DNA of 64,000 bases from Paraphaeosphaeria minitans (lineage: Eukaryota > Ascomycota > Dothideomycetes > Pleosporales > Didymosphaeriaceae): the NCBI GenBank assembly GCA_015832175.1, contig WJXW01000006.1:2108001-2172000 (forward strand), in the 5' to 3' direction. This document shows, in pieces, positions 22,067 through 32,834 of the stretch; positions within the stretch are counted from its first letter, which is position 1, and each line of letters begins with the position of its first letter. Position numbers and translations under genes: made by a program. A model generated the notes under the pieces. That model saw nothing but the letters and a program-made list of their open reading frames with translations, did no database searches and was not told the origin of the DNA.

Positions 22067-25044
22067 TTATGCCACACTCCCCACCACCAGCGCCGCAACC
22101 CCCTCCTCCTCGCTCCGCGCCTCAACCTTCATCGTCACGCCTGTCTTCGCACTAAACGCCATCCTCACCATCGCTACGACCTTCCCCCCCGTGATCGTCT
22201 TGCCGTACAGCTTGAGCGTGTGCGTGCTCTGCTGCAGCGGGACGTCGGTGCCCTCGAGCGGCTGCAGGGAGAGCGCTTTGATGAGCTGCTCTGTGGCGTC
22301 TGCGTTGCATGTCAGTCTCTCACTCATGGTCAAGGAAGTGTAAACGTGAAGAAGTAAAACTCACCCGCTATGCTCTTCATATTGCTCAGCTGCAGCGTCT
22401 CGGTCGCGCTATCGTTGTTGCTCTGCTCCCACACGTTGTCGAAGCTGCCCGCATACGCAGGGACGACGTAGTCTGTGCCATTGAGGTCGAGGTCCTCGAC
22501 CTGGTACTCGTCGGGGTAGCCGTCGCCCTCCTCGGGCTCGCCGGTGCTGGGGTCGATTTCCTTGCTGACGAACTTGAGCGTGTTGGTGAAGGACGTTGCA
22601 ATGAACTGCGATTCCGTCTCTAGTCGCTTGAACGAGACATAAATGGTGCCCGGCTCGTTGGTGGGGAGCTTGGGCGCGGGGATGATAAAGTCTTCCTCTA
22701 GGCCTAAGTCGTCGTCCTCGGCGGCAACCACCATTTCGACGTCTAGAAGCACGGTGTCGGGAAGAGTGTTCTTGACGTCGTACTGGAGGACAATGTGGTC
22801 CTTGAAGATGTGCTTCACGGCGGTAACGACGTATTCCGTCTCCGACTCGGTGAGCTCGACCACTGCACTCGACTTGAGCAGGCCACCGTGCGCGGCAAGC
22901 TCGGGAATCTTTTGCAGTTCTTCGGCGTACTTTTGTGTCGCTGCTGTCGCCGAGGCGGCGGCGTCTGCGCCAGTCTTGGCGGGTGCTTTGGCGGCGCTGG
23001 GGGCTTTGAGCACGGGTGTGGAGCCTTCGGTCTTCTTGCTGAGGTCTGCTGCGTCTGCCTGTTCGCGAGATACGGTGGGTATTTTGGTGATGTCGAAAGC
23101 GTCTGCGAACGTGTCCTTGGAGTCGGAGCTGACGTACATGGTGAGCTGGTGCTCGAGGGTGGGTAGTGAGTACATGGAGTCGTTCCGGACGAAGCTGATG
23201 GCGAGATCATCGTCCTGGTCCATCAATCTGAGGTTGAGCGCCGCGCGATCTCGTACTTCGTCGTCTACATCGTCAAGACATCTGGAGAGTAGGACGTGGA
23301 CAGACTTTTTAATCTCCGAATCCTTCTGGCCAACACCGAACTTGGCAAGCGCGGACGTAGCAGCGGCACGGACAATGGCATTTTCCAGCACGACTCGATT
23401 GTAGATGTACCGGATGTACTTGGTGGGGTGTGGCGTAGAGGGACCTTCTCGACCGAGGACGAAAAGAATGCGCACTGCGAGTTTGGTGAACTCGCAGTCC
23501 TCGATGAATTCGCAAAGCGTGGCCAGGGCATCCTCCTTGGCTTCCGGAACGAAACGAATGAGATCCATAATGGCTTCGACCACGGAGCGCTTGAATTCGT
23601 ATCCACCCTCGTCACGGAGAATGCCGCTGAGGAAGGCGATGAAACCGGCCTGCTTCGACTTGAACTTGAGGGCCAGCGTGCGGACTGCTTCCACGATAGT
23701 CACCTTGAACTCGTCCGTGATCTCAGCCATGAATCCGGTGATTTGCTTCATCAGGCGATCGACAGAAGATTCGTTGCCTGTCTTGAGGAGGGTTGTGATG
23801 GCGAAGGTGGCAATGCTGCGGTTGGAGTTTGTGATGAGCGACTCGATGTCCTGGTTGCATGATCGAACAGCATCCGGCTTGAACGAGGCCATGGTCGACA
23901 GTATCCTCAACGCGGCAAATTTGGTCACGGCGCGGGGAGAAGTGAGGAAGAGCTGCAGAACGTGGACCGCCTGCACGAGCTCGGCATCGGTGACGCCGCG
24001 CAGGTCGCAGATGGCCTTTGCAGCCTCGAAGTTGACCATCTCGGACTTGTGGCGCAACCAGCCGTCGAGGAGCTGGACCATGGGCTTGCGCAGGTTGGGG
24101 TCTTCCTCTGCGAGCTTGGCGGCGAGTCTGACGAGCAGAATGGTAGCAGCAGGGCTCTTGACAACGCCGGCAGCGGAATATTGCTGTACCATCTTGACTA
24201 GGCTCATGCGGTCGCCTGACCTCATCTGGTACAGCAACCCAATGGCGTGGTACTGCGTCATATAGCTTGTGCTCGCCTGGAGCGTGTTGTGCGAGGCGCC
24301 TCCGAAGCCGCCCAAAAAGCCACCAGACTTGGGACCCGATGCCGCCTCTTGCGCTTCTGATTGCCATCTCCGGACGACATCCTTTGCGACGGGGAGGAGG
24401 TGGTACGAGGAAACGAGCGCGGCCGAGGAAACAGAGGGGTTCTTGTCGACAATGCAGGTCTTGACAAGGCGCTCAATGGCCTGGACGGTGGAGGCGTCGA
24501 TGACGCGGCAGAGGGCGCGGATCGCATTGGGGCGGTATACGACGTCGCTGCCGACGGAGGTGTCCTTCATGATGGAGGCGGTGACCATGATGACATCGTC
24601 TGCGTTGCCGGCGAGCTCCTTGAGGACGAGGTAGACCATCTGGCGTAGGGAGGCATCTTTGTTGGAGAAGAGCTTCGAGACTGGGGTGATCAGTACAGTG
24701 GTGGACAGATACAGGGACTGGGTGCCTACTGCCGAAGAAGAGGTTGGTAGCTTCCTGTCTGCCCCAGCTCTCGCCAGTGAAGAGCAGCAGCGCAAGCTTG
24801 GTCAATATCTGGCGGGGTCAGCGTCGTCCCCTTGTCAAGCTCCAGCAGACGACGTACCACTCTGCATTTCCGCGGCGATATGGGGCTCTGGCTGAATATT
24901 CGTGCTGTGCTCCGTGTCAGCTCTCCCATGTTCAAGATCCCCCCGCGAGCTCCCCATTGCATGTGCAGGCGGCGTACCTTCCTGGAAGACGGAAGTCTTG
25001 TCGATTTGTGCCGCTCCGCCGACGTCCTCGTGCTTCTTGTCCAT
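22067..25044 (-). CDS. SEC21: Coatomer subunit gamma
   Basis: The gamma-COP subunit of the COPI coat, which buds retrograde Golgi-to-ER vesicles and links cargo, Arf1 and the outer coat. Five exons, in order 25044-24978, 24904-24858, 24808-24730, 24680-22365 and 22299-22067, give 913 residues, the normal size. The N-terminus reads AQIDKTSVFQEARIFSQSPI-type across intron 1, then ALLLFTGE and LFSNKDASLRQMVYLVLKEL. The adaptin-like HEAT solenoid fills about residues 20-550, a Lys/Ala/Pro hinge lies near 580-640, and the appendage (ear) domain carries TFYVSFKR-like strands to a C-terminal platform. Intron joins all restore family sequence. It is divergent from LIP5 with 455 bases between the start codons. 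Confidence 0.96.
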
Positions 25045-25499
25045 GGTTGTGGGGTGCAGGCGCCCGCCGTGAGCCCGTCCTCGAACAGTTGTAGTGTGTC
25101 TGTCTCCTGCTCCGCCTCACGTGGCCTTTCCCGAAAGCTGACGGCACGAGGTGCGGACGGCTGTGTCTGTATGTCGGCGAAGGTGGTAGGCGGCGCGAGG
25201 ATACCGCGGGCGGCGTGCGGTCGTTCAATGGGCGGTTTGGAATGGGCGACGTGGTGGGTGTCCTCTGCGGCGCAATGCAGGGATGCTCCAATTGTGGGCG
25301 GTCGGTGTTTGGCATGTTTGCCTGGGAGGCCAGCTTGCTGAATAAGCCAGCCCTATGCCCTACGCCCTACACAGTTAGCGTCGGAAGAAGGAGAAGGTGC
25401 GGCCAGCGCTCAGCGGCGGCATTTCGAGGACGTGAGCGCTTTTGCGTGCTCAACGCCTCCCTCTCCCATCTTCTTCTCCACGCCGCCTACACACAAGCA
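25045..25499. promoter_or_regulatory. Shared promoter region of SEC21 and LIP5
   Basis: 455 bases separate two divergent start codons. Both leaders and promoters must lie here. It is GC-rich without a clear TATA box, in keeping with housekeeping genes. The frame upstream of LIP5 is open to 25215 but has no targeting or family features. Confidence 0.6.
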
Positions 25500-26723
25500 A
25501 TGGCAGCCTCAGTCCCTCGCTCGGCGTCGTTTCTCTCAATACCGAATGCATCGCGCTCAATACGGCTGGCATCGCGATGCGCCCGCTCCTTCGCCACCAC
25601 CTCAGACCCTCCCTCACAGTCACCCAAGCCCGCACGACCGCCGACACGCTTCGCCGATCAACTCAACACAGGGCCCTCCTTCAACGACTTCGTGAGCCCC
25701 AACGCACCGCTTCCTCCCTCCGAGGCCTACGAGATCAAGACGGCCACCGTCGGCCCCAGCGGCCGCAAAAAGACAATCACACGACTGCCCGAGTGGCTAA
25801 AGACGCCCATACCCGTCAACGACAACTACAAGCGCCTGAAGAACGACCTGCGCGGCCTGAATCTGCACACCGTTTGCGAAGAGGCCAAATGCCCAAACAT
25901 ATCCGACTGCTGGGGCGGCAGCGAGAAGAGCGCGGCTACGGCGACCATCATGCTCATGGGCGACACATGCACGCGCGGCTGCCGCTTCTGCTCGGTGAAA
26001 ACCGCCAAAGCACCCGCGCCTCTCGACGTTCACGAGCCTGAGAACACTGCCGAAGCACTGCGGAGATGGGGCTTGGGCTACGTGGTCCTGACCGCTGTCG
26101 ACCGCGACGATCTTGCCGACGGTGGCGCCCGCCACTGGGCCGAGTCCGTGATGAAGATCAAGCAAAAGTCGCCGCAGATGCTCGTCGAGACGCTGACGGG
26201 CGACTTTGCCGGCGACCTGGAAATGGTGCGGCTCGTCGTGCGCAGCGGCATGGACGTCTTCGCGCACAACATCGAGACGGTTGAGGAGCTGACCCCCTTC
26301 GTGCGCGACCGCAAGGCAAAGTTCCGCCAGAGTCTGGATGTCCTGCGCACCGCCAAGGAGGTCCGGCCCGACCTCATCACCAAGACGAGCATCATGCTGG
26401 GGCTCGGCGAGACAGACGCGCAAGTCGAGCATGCGCTGACTGAGCTGCGCAAGAACGGCGTCGATGTGGTCACGTTCGGCCAGTACATGCGGCCGACCAA
26501 GCGCCACATGGCTGTCACAGAGTACATCACCCCCGACAAGTTTGAGATGTGGCGGCAGCGCGCGCTCGACCACGGCTTCTTGTACTGCGCGTCTGGCCCG
26601 CTCGTGCGATCGAGCTACAAGGCGGGCGAGGCGTTTATTGAGAACGTGCTCAAGAAGCGCGCTGCGAAGAGGAATGAGATGGTTGGTGCGCAGGCCGTCG
26701 AGGACTCGACAACATTGGTCTAG
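25500..26723 (+). CDS. LIP5: Lipoyl synthase, mitochondrial
   Basis: Radical-SAM enzyme that inserts two sulfur atoms into octanoyl-protein to make lipoyl groups of pyruvate and 2-oxoglutarate dehydrogenases and the glycine cleavage H protein. An intronless frame of 407 residues. The start at 25500 gives [15 protein letters not shown] and an Arg/Ser-rich segment (residues 1-35), a typical mitochondrial presequence. The auxiliary iron-sulfur cluster motif [12 protein letters not shown] has its cysteines at 126, 131 and 137. The radical-SAM motif CTRGCRFC has its cysteines at 157, 161 and 164. [19 protein letters not shown] carries the conserved C-terminal RSSY serine ligand. Everything needed for activity is present. 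Confidence 0.96.
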   Translation: MAASVPRSASFLSIPNASRSIRLASRCARSFATTSDPPSQSPKPARPPTRFADQLNTGPSFNDFVSPNAPLPPSEAYEIKTATVGPSGRKKTITRLPEWLKTPIPVNDNYKRLKNDLRGLNLHTVCEEAKCPNISDCWGGSEKSAATATIMLMGDTCTRGCRFCSVKTAKAPAPLDVHEPENTAEALRRWGLGYVVLTAVDRDDLADGGARHWAESVMKIKQKSPQMLVETLTGDFAGDLEMVRLVVRSGMDVFAHNIETVEELTPFVRDRKAKFRQSLDVLRTAKEVRPDLITKTSIMLGLGETDAQVEHALTELRKNGVDVVTFGQYMRPTKRHMAVTEYITPDKFEMWRQRALDHGFLYCASGPLVRSSYKAGEAFIENVLKKRAAKRNEMVGAQAVEDSTTLV

Positions 26724-27667
26724 GCTAGACGCCATGATGCCTTTATCTTCTTGTACTATTATACGGCCAGGGTCTTGGGTTTCACGGGATACTCGTGGTT
26801 CTATAGGCGAGCTTCAACGCTCGTATTGCAACGTTATCGGATGGGACACTTAGACTTCGAATCTTTGGAATGGTCAGTAATGAGATGTGCATCACGTTGC
26901 CGTGGTGCGTGGACTTAGCGGGCAGGTGCCCCTTCTCATCACATCGTGATTAGTCACCCAGCACCTTCCGCTGCAGTGTGCTACCTCCTCTCTCTCTTCG
27001 CCACGACTCGCTCCGTCCGATCTTCACTCTCCTTTCAATTTCGAAGTGACATTCACAGACACCACGATGTCATTTGTCCCACGTATACCAGAGTCAGCTA
27101 ACATTACGCAAGGGCTGGTTTTCATGTTGGCCCCCACTGCGCTCGTTATTCACGGGTCTTCAGCTGGACGTTAGTCCTCTTTTTAATCGCACAGCCTGTT
27201 CAGTTAGAGTTAATACATAGTTCTATTAGTTCTATACTATTGTATATAGTACAGCTTTGAATAGGGTCGCCTGGGTGACCCACTGGCTTGTGGAGTATGT
27301 TATACAGCAACGTTCCAAGATATAAGTCTCAACGTGCACATGTGACATGTGCTTTCGATATTAGCACGCTCACCTCATGTGCTGTTGCCCCACTCTACGC
27401 CTGGAGAATGTCCGTCACTTGATGCAGCAATACGGAATGCACTTCACTACTCCACTTAGTCTCTAGCACCGATCCTTCTATCATAAAATTCGCAGAGACG
27501 CGTTGTTGTGGAATCGTCAAGGGCTCGTTCCTCAGGACGACTTTGTGCGATGCCCCGCTATAATGCTCCGACCGTGAGAGGATTCTAGAGCGTGGCCATG
27601 CTTCCACGGCTTAAATCAAGCGACCTGCCGTCAGTTTGCGTACGCCCCCTCCTCATCTAGTTCCGCT
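26724..27667. other. Intergenic stretch, partly AT-rich
   Basis: An AT-rich segment (about 27180-27260) with repeated TTCTATTAGTTCTATACTATTG-like words is followed by GGGTCGCCTGGGTGACCC, a near-palindrome. This may be a decayed mobile-element end, but no coding remnant or terminal repeat pair was found. Confidence 0.4.
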
Positions 27668-28944
27668 ATGCACTCCCCCCGTCGCGGCCTCTTGAGGTTT
27701 CTTTTCATAACCTCTAGCTTCTATGATACACGTCGGCACAAGTCGATCTCGGTACCGCAACCCCCTACGGCATCATCGCCGTCACCGCCATAACGAACAC
27801 TGGCGCCACCGTCGTCGACGGCCTCCTCGCCATCTTCCCTTTCGACGCAACCTCCATCATGGGGTTTCCGCCTGGGCTTTCGGGTGGTATCAACGCCGCC
27901 AACGACGCCGCAAATCAGGCGCGTGGGGATGCCGGGACGGCGTACAGTGCTGCAGCTACATTAGCATTCACCGGCTCGATCGGATCGGATCTCGGTGGCC
28001 AGACCCTCACTGCTGGGGTCTATACCTCGTCTTCACCGGCACGCTTGTCCTCGACGCGCAGAACGACCCGAACACCGTCTTCGTTTTCCAGATTGGATCC
28101 ACCCTGACCACCGCGACAGCTTCGTCCGTCATCCTCATCAATGGCGCACAAGCGTGCAACGTCTTCTGGCAGGTCGGGACTTCGGCGACGCTGGGCACTG
28201 CCACTGTCTTTGCTGGCAGCATTCTCGCGTCAGCCTCGATCTCAGTGAATGCGGGGGTTACTGTGAATGGAGGGCTGTTTGCGTTGAACGGGGCTGTTAC
28301 GCTCATTAATGATCTGATCACGGCACAGACGGACTGTCTTGTCGTGCCTCCTCCGTCGAGCAGCGCTGTGAGTCCCACATCTCCTGTTGTGTCGTCTTCT
28401 GATGCGGCAACGTCAGGAACGGGGATCGTGACGGACGTCTCAACGGAAGCTTCAATGGACGTTCCGACACCTTCTCCATCGGTTTCTCCGGCTCCCTCTT
28501 TGCCACTTTCCCCGGCTCCCTCTTTCTCACTTTCCCCATTACCATCTCTACCGCCTTCCCTGACACCGTCCCCATCACCACCCGAAATATCCTCTCCCTC
28601 ACCTTCCCCGATATCCACGCCATCAACATTTCCATTAGTATCACCGAACCCCTCTTTGGCACTCTCTCTAGTCTTCCTTGACAAAGACTCCCGACATATC
28701 AACACCGCTCGACGTCTCAACGACAACTCTCGACGTCTCCACCCCAACGCCCGACTTCTCAACTTTTCAACCTCTCGACACATCGCCAACCCCCGACCTC
28801 CCCACTCCCTCGCTAACAACAGCCTCTCCCCCCCTCTTCTCCCCCACACCCACCCCCACGTGCACGCGAACGCGCACCACATTCCGCACCCGGACTCAAC
28901 CTACTGATATCCCTATCCCTCGCCATACCCGTAGTACCCGCTAA
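27668..28944 (+). pseudogene. Frame-broken DUF3494 ice-binding-like protein with Ser/Pro-rich stalk
   Basis: Pieces of one DUF3494 (ice-binding or antifreeze-like adhesin) domain lie in order in different frames. A short possible signal piece, MHSPRRGLLRFLFITSS, begins at 27668. VDLGTATPYGIIAV, AITNTGATVVDG and MGFPPGLSGGINAANDAANQ run in a second frame to about 28030. FTGTLVLDAQNDPNTVFVFQ, INGAQACNVFWQVGTSATLG and GGLFALNGAVTLINDLI run in a third frame to about 28340. A Pro/Ser-rich stalk follows in that frame and switches to a Thr/Pro-rich stretch in the second frame near 28680, ending at TGA-like stop by 28944. No GT-AG intron repairs the switch near 28025, where the segment expected between GVYT and FTGTL is shortened. 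I call it a pseudogene; sequencing indels are the alternative. Intact members are secreted or wall-anchored. Confidence 0.6.
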
Positions 28945-29290
28945 ACCCAAATCCGAACCCGAATCCGAACCCGAAGCCGTAGAACCCGAGTCTACCATGA
29001 AATCCGCAGCTCGTAGCGCCGTGGGATGTGAAGCCGCGGCCTTGGGGTCCGAACGAGGGGCCTGGACACGAGGGGGAAAAGGGCGAGAGACCTGGGTATG
29101 CAGCGGAGACCACGGGGGAGGAAAGGCGGGAGGAGGGGAGGGAGATGGGGGGTGGGTATGCTGGGGGGCAGGGTGGAGGGCATGCTGGAGGAAGGGGAGG
29201 GGGAGAACATGCTGGTGGACAGGGTGGAGGACATGCTGGAGGCCGAGGCGGTGGAGGGCATGGAAAGTAGATAGCGTCGGGGATGGGGCC
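28913..29290 (-). CDS. Hypothetical Pro/Cys-rich protein with Gly-Phe tail (uncertain)
   Basis: On the minus strand an open frame after a CGCAG acceptor-like site near 29291 reads IPDAIYFPCPPPPRPPACPP and further CPPPCPPAC units, then a Ser/Pro linker, and ends with alternating Gly-Phe (FYGFGFGFG) and SGYYGYGEG before the stop. The periodic Cys-Pro-Pro and the aromatic glycine tail look like a small structural or secreted protein. The first exon with a start codon could not be fixed. The opposite strand of the same segment reads as GGGHAGGRGGG repeats with its own ATG and stop (29028-29270), so strand choice is open. Confidence 0.25.
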   Translation of the reverse strand, partial: GPIPDAIYFPCPPPPRPPACPPPCPPACSPPPLPPACPPPCPPAYPPPISLPSSRLSSPVVSAAYPGLSPFSPSCPGPSFGPQGRGFTSHGATSCGFHGRLGFYGFGFGFGFGFGFSGYYGYGEG

Positions 29291-29526
29291 CTGCGTTCAC
29301 AGGGCCGTGCTGTGCACACTGCAAGACAATGAGTATATTTTACACGACGCATCTCGGACCAACCTGGGACGGGTCTCGATACTTGGGTCGCGCTGCTCGC
29401 CAGCTTGACCATGCGGTATATCAGCGTATCCTTCCTTGTGGCTACGCTACACTCACCGGCGTACAACTGGCCTATGCATTGTGCCCTGGCCTATCGCTTG
29501 GCCCGGCCCCACTCCCACAACCCTAC

Positions 29527-31188
29527 TTATGCATGTGTCTCGTACTGGTAGTCCACATACCCCTTCAACCCCGCCAAGCCTATCTCAATCGCCTCCTCGG
29601 TGCGGATCGTCCGACTCCCCTGCCCCTGCACCAGGTTCACCCAGTAGTCAAACGCCTCGTGCGCGCTCTCCTTGCCCAGCTCGCCGAGCGCGGGGTCGTT
29701 GGCTACAACGGGCTCGAGGCCGGCGACACCGCCGAACACAACGAGGAGGTGCTCACATACATCGGGCAGCTTTTTGTCGTTGCTCGCAGGCCGGTTCCGA
29801 GGGGCAATGGCATCGGGGAGGACGGCGGACAGCGGATCGCCGCGCTCCGAGGTGCCGATGGCGAAGGTGTAGCCGTCGGGGTATTCGGACTCGCTGAAGA
29901 TGGAGCTGAAAGACGGGGCATAGCGCACTTTGTAGCCCCAGTAGTAGCCCTCCTTCTCGCGCGGGGATTCCGGCGCCACGGCATCGACGGCGAGGCTCTC
30001 GCATTCGTGTTCGGAGAGGTGCGGCCAGGAGGACGGCTGGGCGTTTTTGAATTCCACGGTGAGGCGCATGCCCTGGGGTACGGCGTAGGGTACTTTGACG
30101 GGGAAGGGCAGGCCGCAGTTTATGTGGGTCCATTCGGTGGTGGAACTGGCGCGGCGCTGGGAGGGCAGCGCGACGCCCTCGCGGAAGCGGATCCACTCGG
30201 CGGGCTTGGTATGCGAGGGCGTGTCCAGCGGCGGGAGGAGGCCGACGTGCTTGTAGGGCTCGCACATGGGGAATAGCGACGAGCGGATGTGCGGCGGGCA
30301 GTCGGCGTACTCGAGCAGGCCGACTAGGAAGCGGTCCGGGTTCTGGTAGGGGATGTCGGCTTCGGAGATGGAGTCCATGATGTCGGCTTTGGTCTTCTTC
30401 TTGCTGCGGTAGTAGCCGGATACTTTGTCAGGGATGGTGTTCGGGTCGTCGTCATACACGACGATTTCGTCGACGCACCAGACGGCGGCAGCACGTGCAA
30501 TGCGGCCGGCGAGGAGGGTTTTGGTGTCGTGGCGGGAGACGTTGTTGAGAATGCTGCCGGGGAGGGCCATTGTCACAGTCCACGGCCTGGCCGTGCGCGG
30601 TTTGAAAGTAGCGGAGGGCTTCTCGGTGTGCAGCTCGCCTTGGGCAGAGACTCTTAGGCTACTTGTGGGTTGTGCAGTGAGGAGGTAGTTCAAAGAAGCA
30701 GGCTTGCTCGACGTGCCCTCATTCCGTCTGTTTTTGGTTGGATATTGTTCCGCCTCAATCTGCGCATCCACCTGCTCTTGTACACGATGGCTTTGCCGTT
30801 TCGACTTCTTCGCCGAGGGTCGGTCGTCAGGCAGGTCGTATACGTCGGACCGGCTCTTCGTCTCCTGGTGCACCACAACTGCATGCTTCCGCTTCTTGCC
30901 CTTCATCTCCGGCTGCTCCTCCCAGGTCCCATTCTCCCTAGCCTCGCGCTCCGCCCTCGCAGCCTCCACCTCGCGCGCCTCATGCTCCTCCATGACATTA
31001 TCCACAAGTTCCAGCGCGCGCCGGTTCTTCACCTTGCCCGTCTCTGGCTCGACCACAATGCCGTCCTCGTCCACCCAGCCTTTGCCATTGATGTATTCCA
31101 CAGGCTCCTTCTTCACTTCTTTCTGGGCCTTCTTTGCCGTGGAGAACTCACTCCCCATGTCGCCGCTGTCGAGGCTGATGCGTCCCAT
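29527..31188 (-). CDS. SPOUT-class RNA methyltransferase (SPOUT1/C9orf114-like)
   Basis: Intronless frame of 553 residues starting MGRISLDSGDMGSEF. The first 190 residues are Lys/Glu-rich and basic (GKKRKHAVV, KSKRQ), suggesting nuclear localisation. The catalytic region starts near residue 205 with PWTVTMALPGSILNN, DTKTLLAGRIARAAAVWCVD and EIVVYDD, then LLEYADCPPHIRSSLFP, which are marks of the SPOUT1/C9orf114 family of trefoil-knot methyltransferases that bind S-adenosylmethionine. The knot-side strand LLVVFGGVAGLEPVV follows near the C-terminus. Animal members act on rRNA or small RNAs and at spindle poles; the fungal target is not settled. An upstream in-frame ATG at 31374 would add 62 residues encoded across a short tandem repeat, which I consider leader. 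Confidence 0.85.
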   Translation of the reverse strand: MGRISLDSGDMGSEFSTAKKAQKEVKKEPVEYINGKGWVDEDGIVVEPETGKVKNRRALELVDNVMEEHEAREVEAARAEREARENGTWEEQPEMKGKKRKHAVVVHQETKSRSDVYDLPDDRPSAKKSKRQSHRVQEQVDAQIEAEQYPTKNRRNEGTSSKPASLNYLLTAQPTSSLRVSAQGELHTEKPSATFKPRTARPWTVTMALPGSILNNVSRHDTKTLLAGRIARAAAVWCVDEIVVYDDDPNTIPDKVSGYYRSKKKTKADIMDSISEADIPYQNPDRFLVGLLEYADCPPHIRSSLFPMCEPYKHVGLLPPLDTPSHTKPAEWIRFREGVALPSQRRASSTTEWTHINCGLPFPVKVPYAVPQGMRLTVEFKNAQPSSWPHLSEHECESLAVDAVAPESPREKEGYYWGYKVRYAPSFSSIFSESEYPDGYTFAIGTSERGDPLSAVLPDAIAPRNRPASNDKKLPDVCEHLLVVFGGVAGLEPVVANDPALGELGKESAHEAFDYWVNLVQGQGSRTIRTEEAIEIGLAGLKGYVDYQYETHA

Positions 31189-31252
31189 GGTCCGGATTCG
31201 CGTTTTCCGAACGTGGAGCGGCAATGACAATGGCGTCGGTCGCAAGATTGTA

Positions 31253-31301
31253 CAGAAGGTTGACCTGTGCAGAAGGTTGACCTGTGCAGAAGGTTGACCT
31301 A
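31253..31301. repeat. 17-bp tandem repeat in the leader of the SPOUT gene
   Basis: Nearly three copies of AGAAGGTTGACCTGTGC stand head to tail, about 65-110 bases upstream of the start codon of the minus-strand methyltransferase gene. Confidence 0.85.
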
Positions 31302-31566
31302 GACGTCGCGCCGCCGACCGAAAAAAATAAGCGAGCGAACTCTCTGCGCGGGGAAGACGCACAGATCCCTGCAACGCGCTAGACCGTGTCGAGATGATGG
31401 CTAGGCGGCAGCTAGCAGGCCACCCCGACCAAACTGCAGGATTGCGCGCCGTGAGAACGACAGCTTGACCTCCTCACTCCCTCCCTCACCTCCTCACTCC
31501 CTCACAGTCACTACAAAACCTGCAGTGGAAACGGAATTATACACGCTACTCCCACCTATCGCCGTC

Positions 31567-31935
31567 ATGTCCGAGTCGTACGTCTCCCCCCCTCCCACAC
31601 CCAACCCATCTAACACATCTATAAATAGAAAATCCGCTTCCTCCCCCATAACAACCCTAACAACTTTCTTCGCCCTCTACCTGACCACGCTCTTCTCCCT
31701 CGACACCTGGGCCGCCGCCCGCAACAGTCCCTACCGCGCACCCAGCGCTACATCCTTCTACCGCCCCGCCGGCGCGCAGTCAGAGTACCAGGCGGGCATG
31801 CACGGGCAGGGGAGACGCGGGCCTGGACGAGGTGAAAGTGACAGGCCGAGACAAGGGAGGTTGCCTGCGACGCTGGATACGAGGGCACCGTTGAGGGTGG
31901 GGAGTACAGCGGCTTGCGGTGCTTGTGCCATGTAG
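31567..31935 (+). CDS. Small single-pass membrane protein, unrecognised
   Basis: 122 residues from the ATG at 31567 (MSESYVSPPPTPNP). A Ser/Thr-rich head precedes one hydrophobic segment, ITTLTTFFALYLTTLFSLDT (about residues 25-45). Then WAAARNSPYRAPSATSFYRP, a Gly/Arg-rich stretch, and a C-terminus ending GSTAACGACAM with two Cys three apart. The frame continues upstream to 31465 but without a better start. The composition, the defined membrane segment and the distinct ending make a real gene likely. I do not recognise the family; the layout of one helix followed by a glycine-rich tail recalls selenoprotein-K-like ER proteins only loosely. Confidence 0.5.
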   Translation: MSESYVSPPPTPNPSNTSINRKSASSPITTLTTFFALYLTTLFSLDTWAAARNSPYRAPSATSFYRPAGAQSEYQAGMHGQGRRGPGRGESDRPRQGRLPATLDTRAPLRVGSTAACGACAM

Positions 31936-32834
31936 GCCGGGGAGGAAGGGCATAACTAGGGGTTGCGTGGGAAGCACCGGGATATTGAACGACTTGTGGG
32001 TGGTGTATAAATCGGGGATGATGGCCTTTGTTTGTCCATCGTATCTATAGTAGTGCCAAGTCTCAAGTCTGAGCACCAAGTGCCTGTGTAGGGCCACTCT
32101 TGGGGTGCAGAGTCGTATCATACTTGGGATTTATATTGTACATGGAATTCTTATTTTACTTGGGATTCATATCGTACTTGTAATCTTTTATCTATTTTGC
32201 AGATCATGCACTGAGGTTTCGCACGTGGTTATTCATGGTAGGTATCGTACATTCAGCGAGTGCGAATTGCAACAACTCATCCTGGGGTAACTTGCGACAC
32301 TAAACCCTAGAGCAGTACTGCATGGCTGAATAGGAGGCAACTGTTGCTGGAAGTAGCCTAGGGTGACTCGCAACACTGAGATACTACTCATAAGCCACCG
32401 GGTATGTATACATCTCACTTTGTTACTTCATGAGCGTAGAGTGCGGCATCTGACAACACTCGGCTGTCTGGTATTCAACAAAACCACGACATTCGAAATC
32501 TGCACGTGAGTGCATCTCGTGATCTCGCGATTTCGTCTCGACGCGCCCCGGTTCAGCAACCCCCGCCCCCGCCAATTCACTGGTGCTCAATCGACCCGAA
32601 GCCATCAACGGACAGTGCAGATATCGGTCCACACGGCATCACACCATACTAGGCCAATATGCAGTGGCTAATAAAGTGGGGTCGACCGGGTAAATGGACG
32701 CATGCATCTCTGCCACGGCATCCCACCTCAAAAGCATCAAATACCTACCTACGCTGCGAGTCCTCCGGGTCATGATTCCAAAGGCCCATCGCCAACTCCC
32801 GAAACTCGCGCCTCCACAGACTCCCTCTCCCACG
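31936..32834. other. Intergenic stretch with short diverged repeats
   Basis: Contains variants of TTGGGATTTATATTGTACATGGAATTC-like words near 32110-32185 (ACTTGGGATT...TAT twice). It is the upstream region of the GH43 gene; no gene seen. Confidence 0.45.

Noticed and set aside
25215..25499. Upstream extension of the lipoyl synthase frame
   Set aside because: The added 95 residues are unlike a presequence, whereas the ATG at 25500 starts a typical one; the region must also serve as promoter.
27180..27260. Possible transposon end or RIP-mutated patch
   Set aside because: AT-rich with repeated words, but no terminal repeats, target-site duplication or coding remnant was seen.
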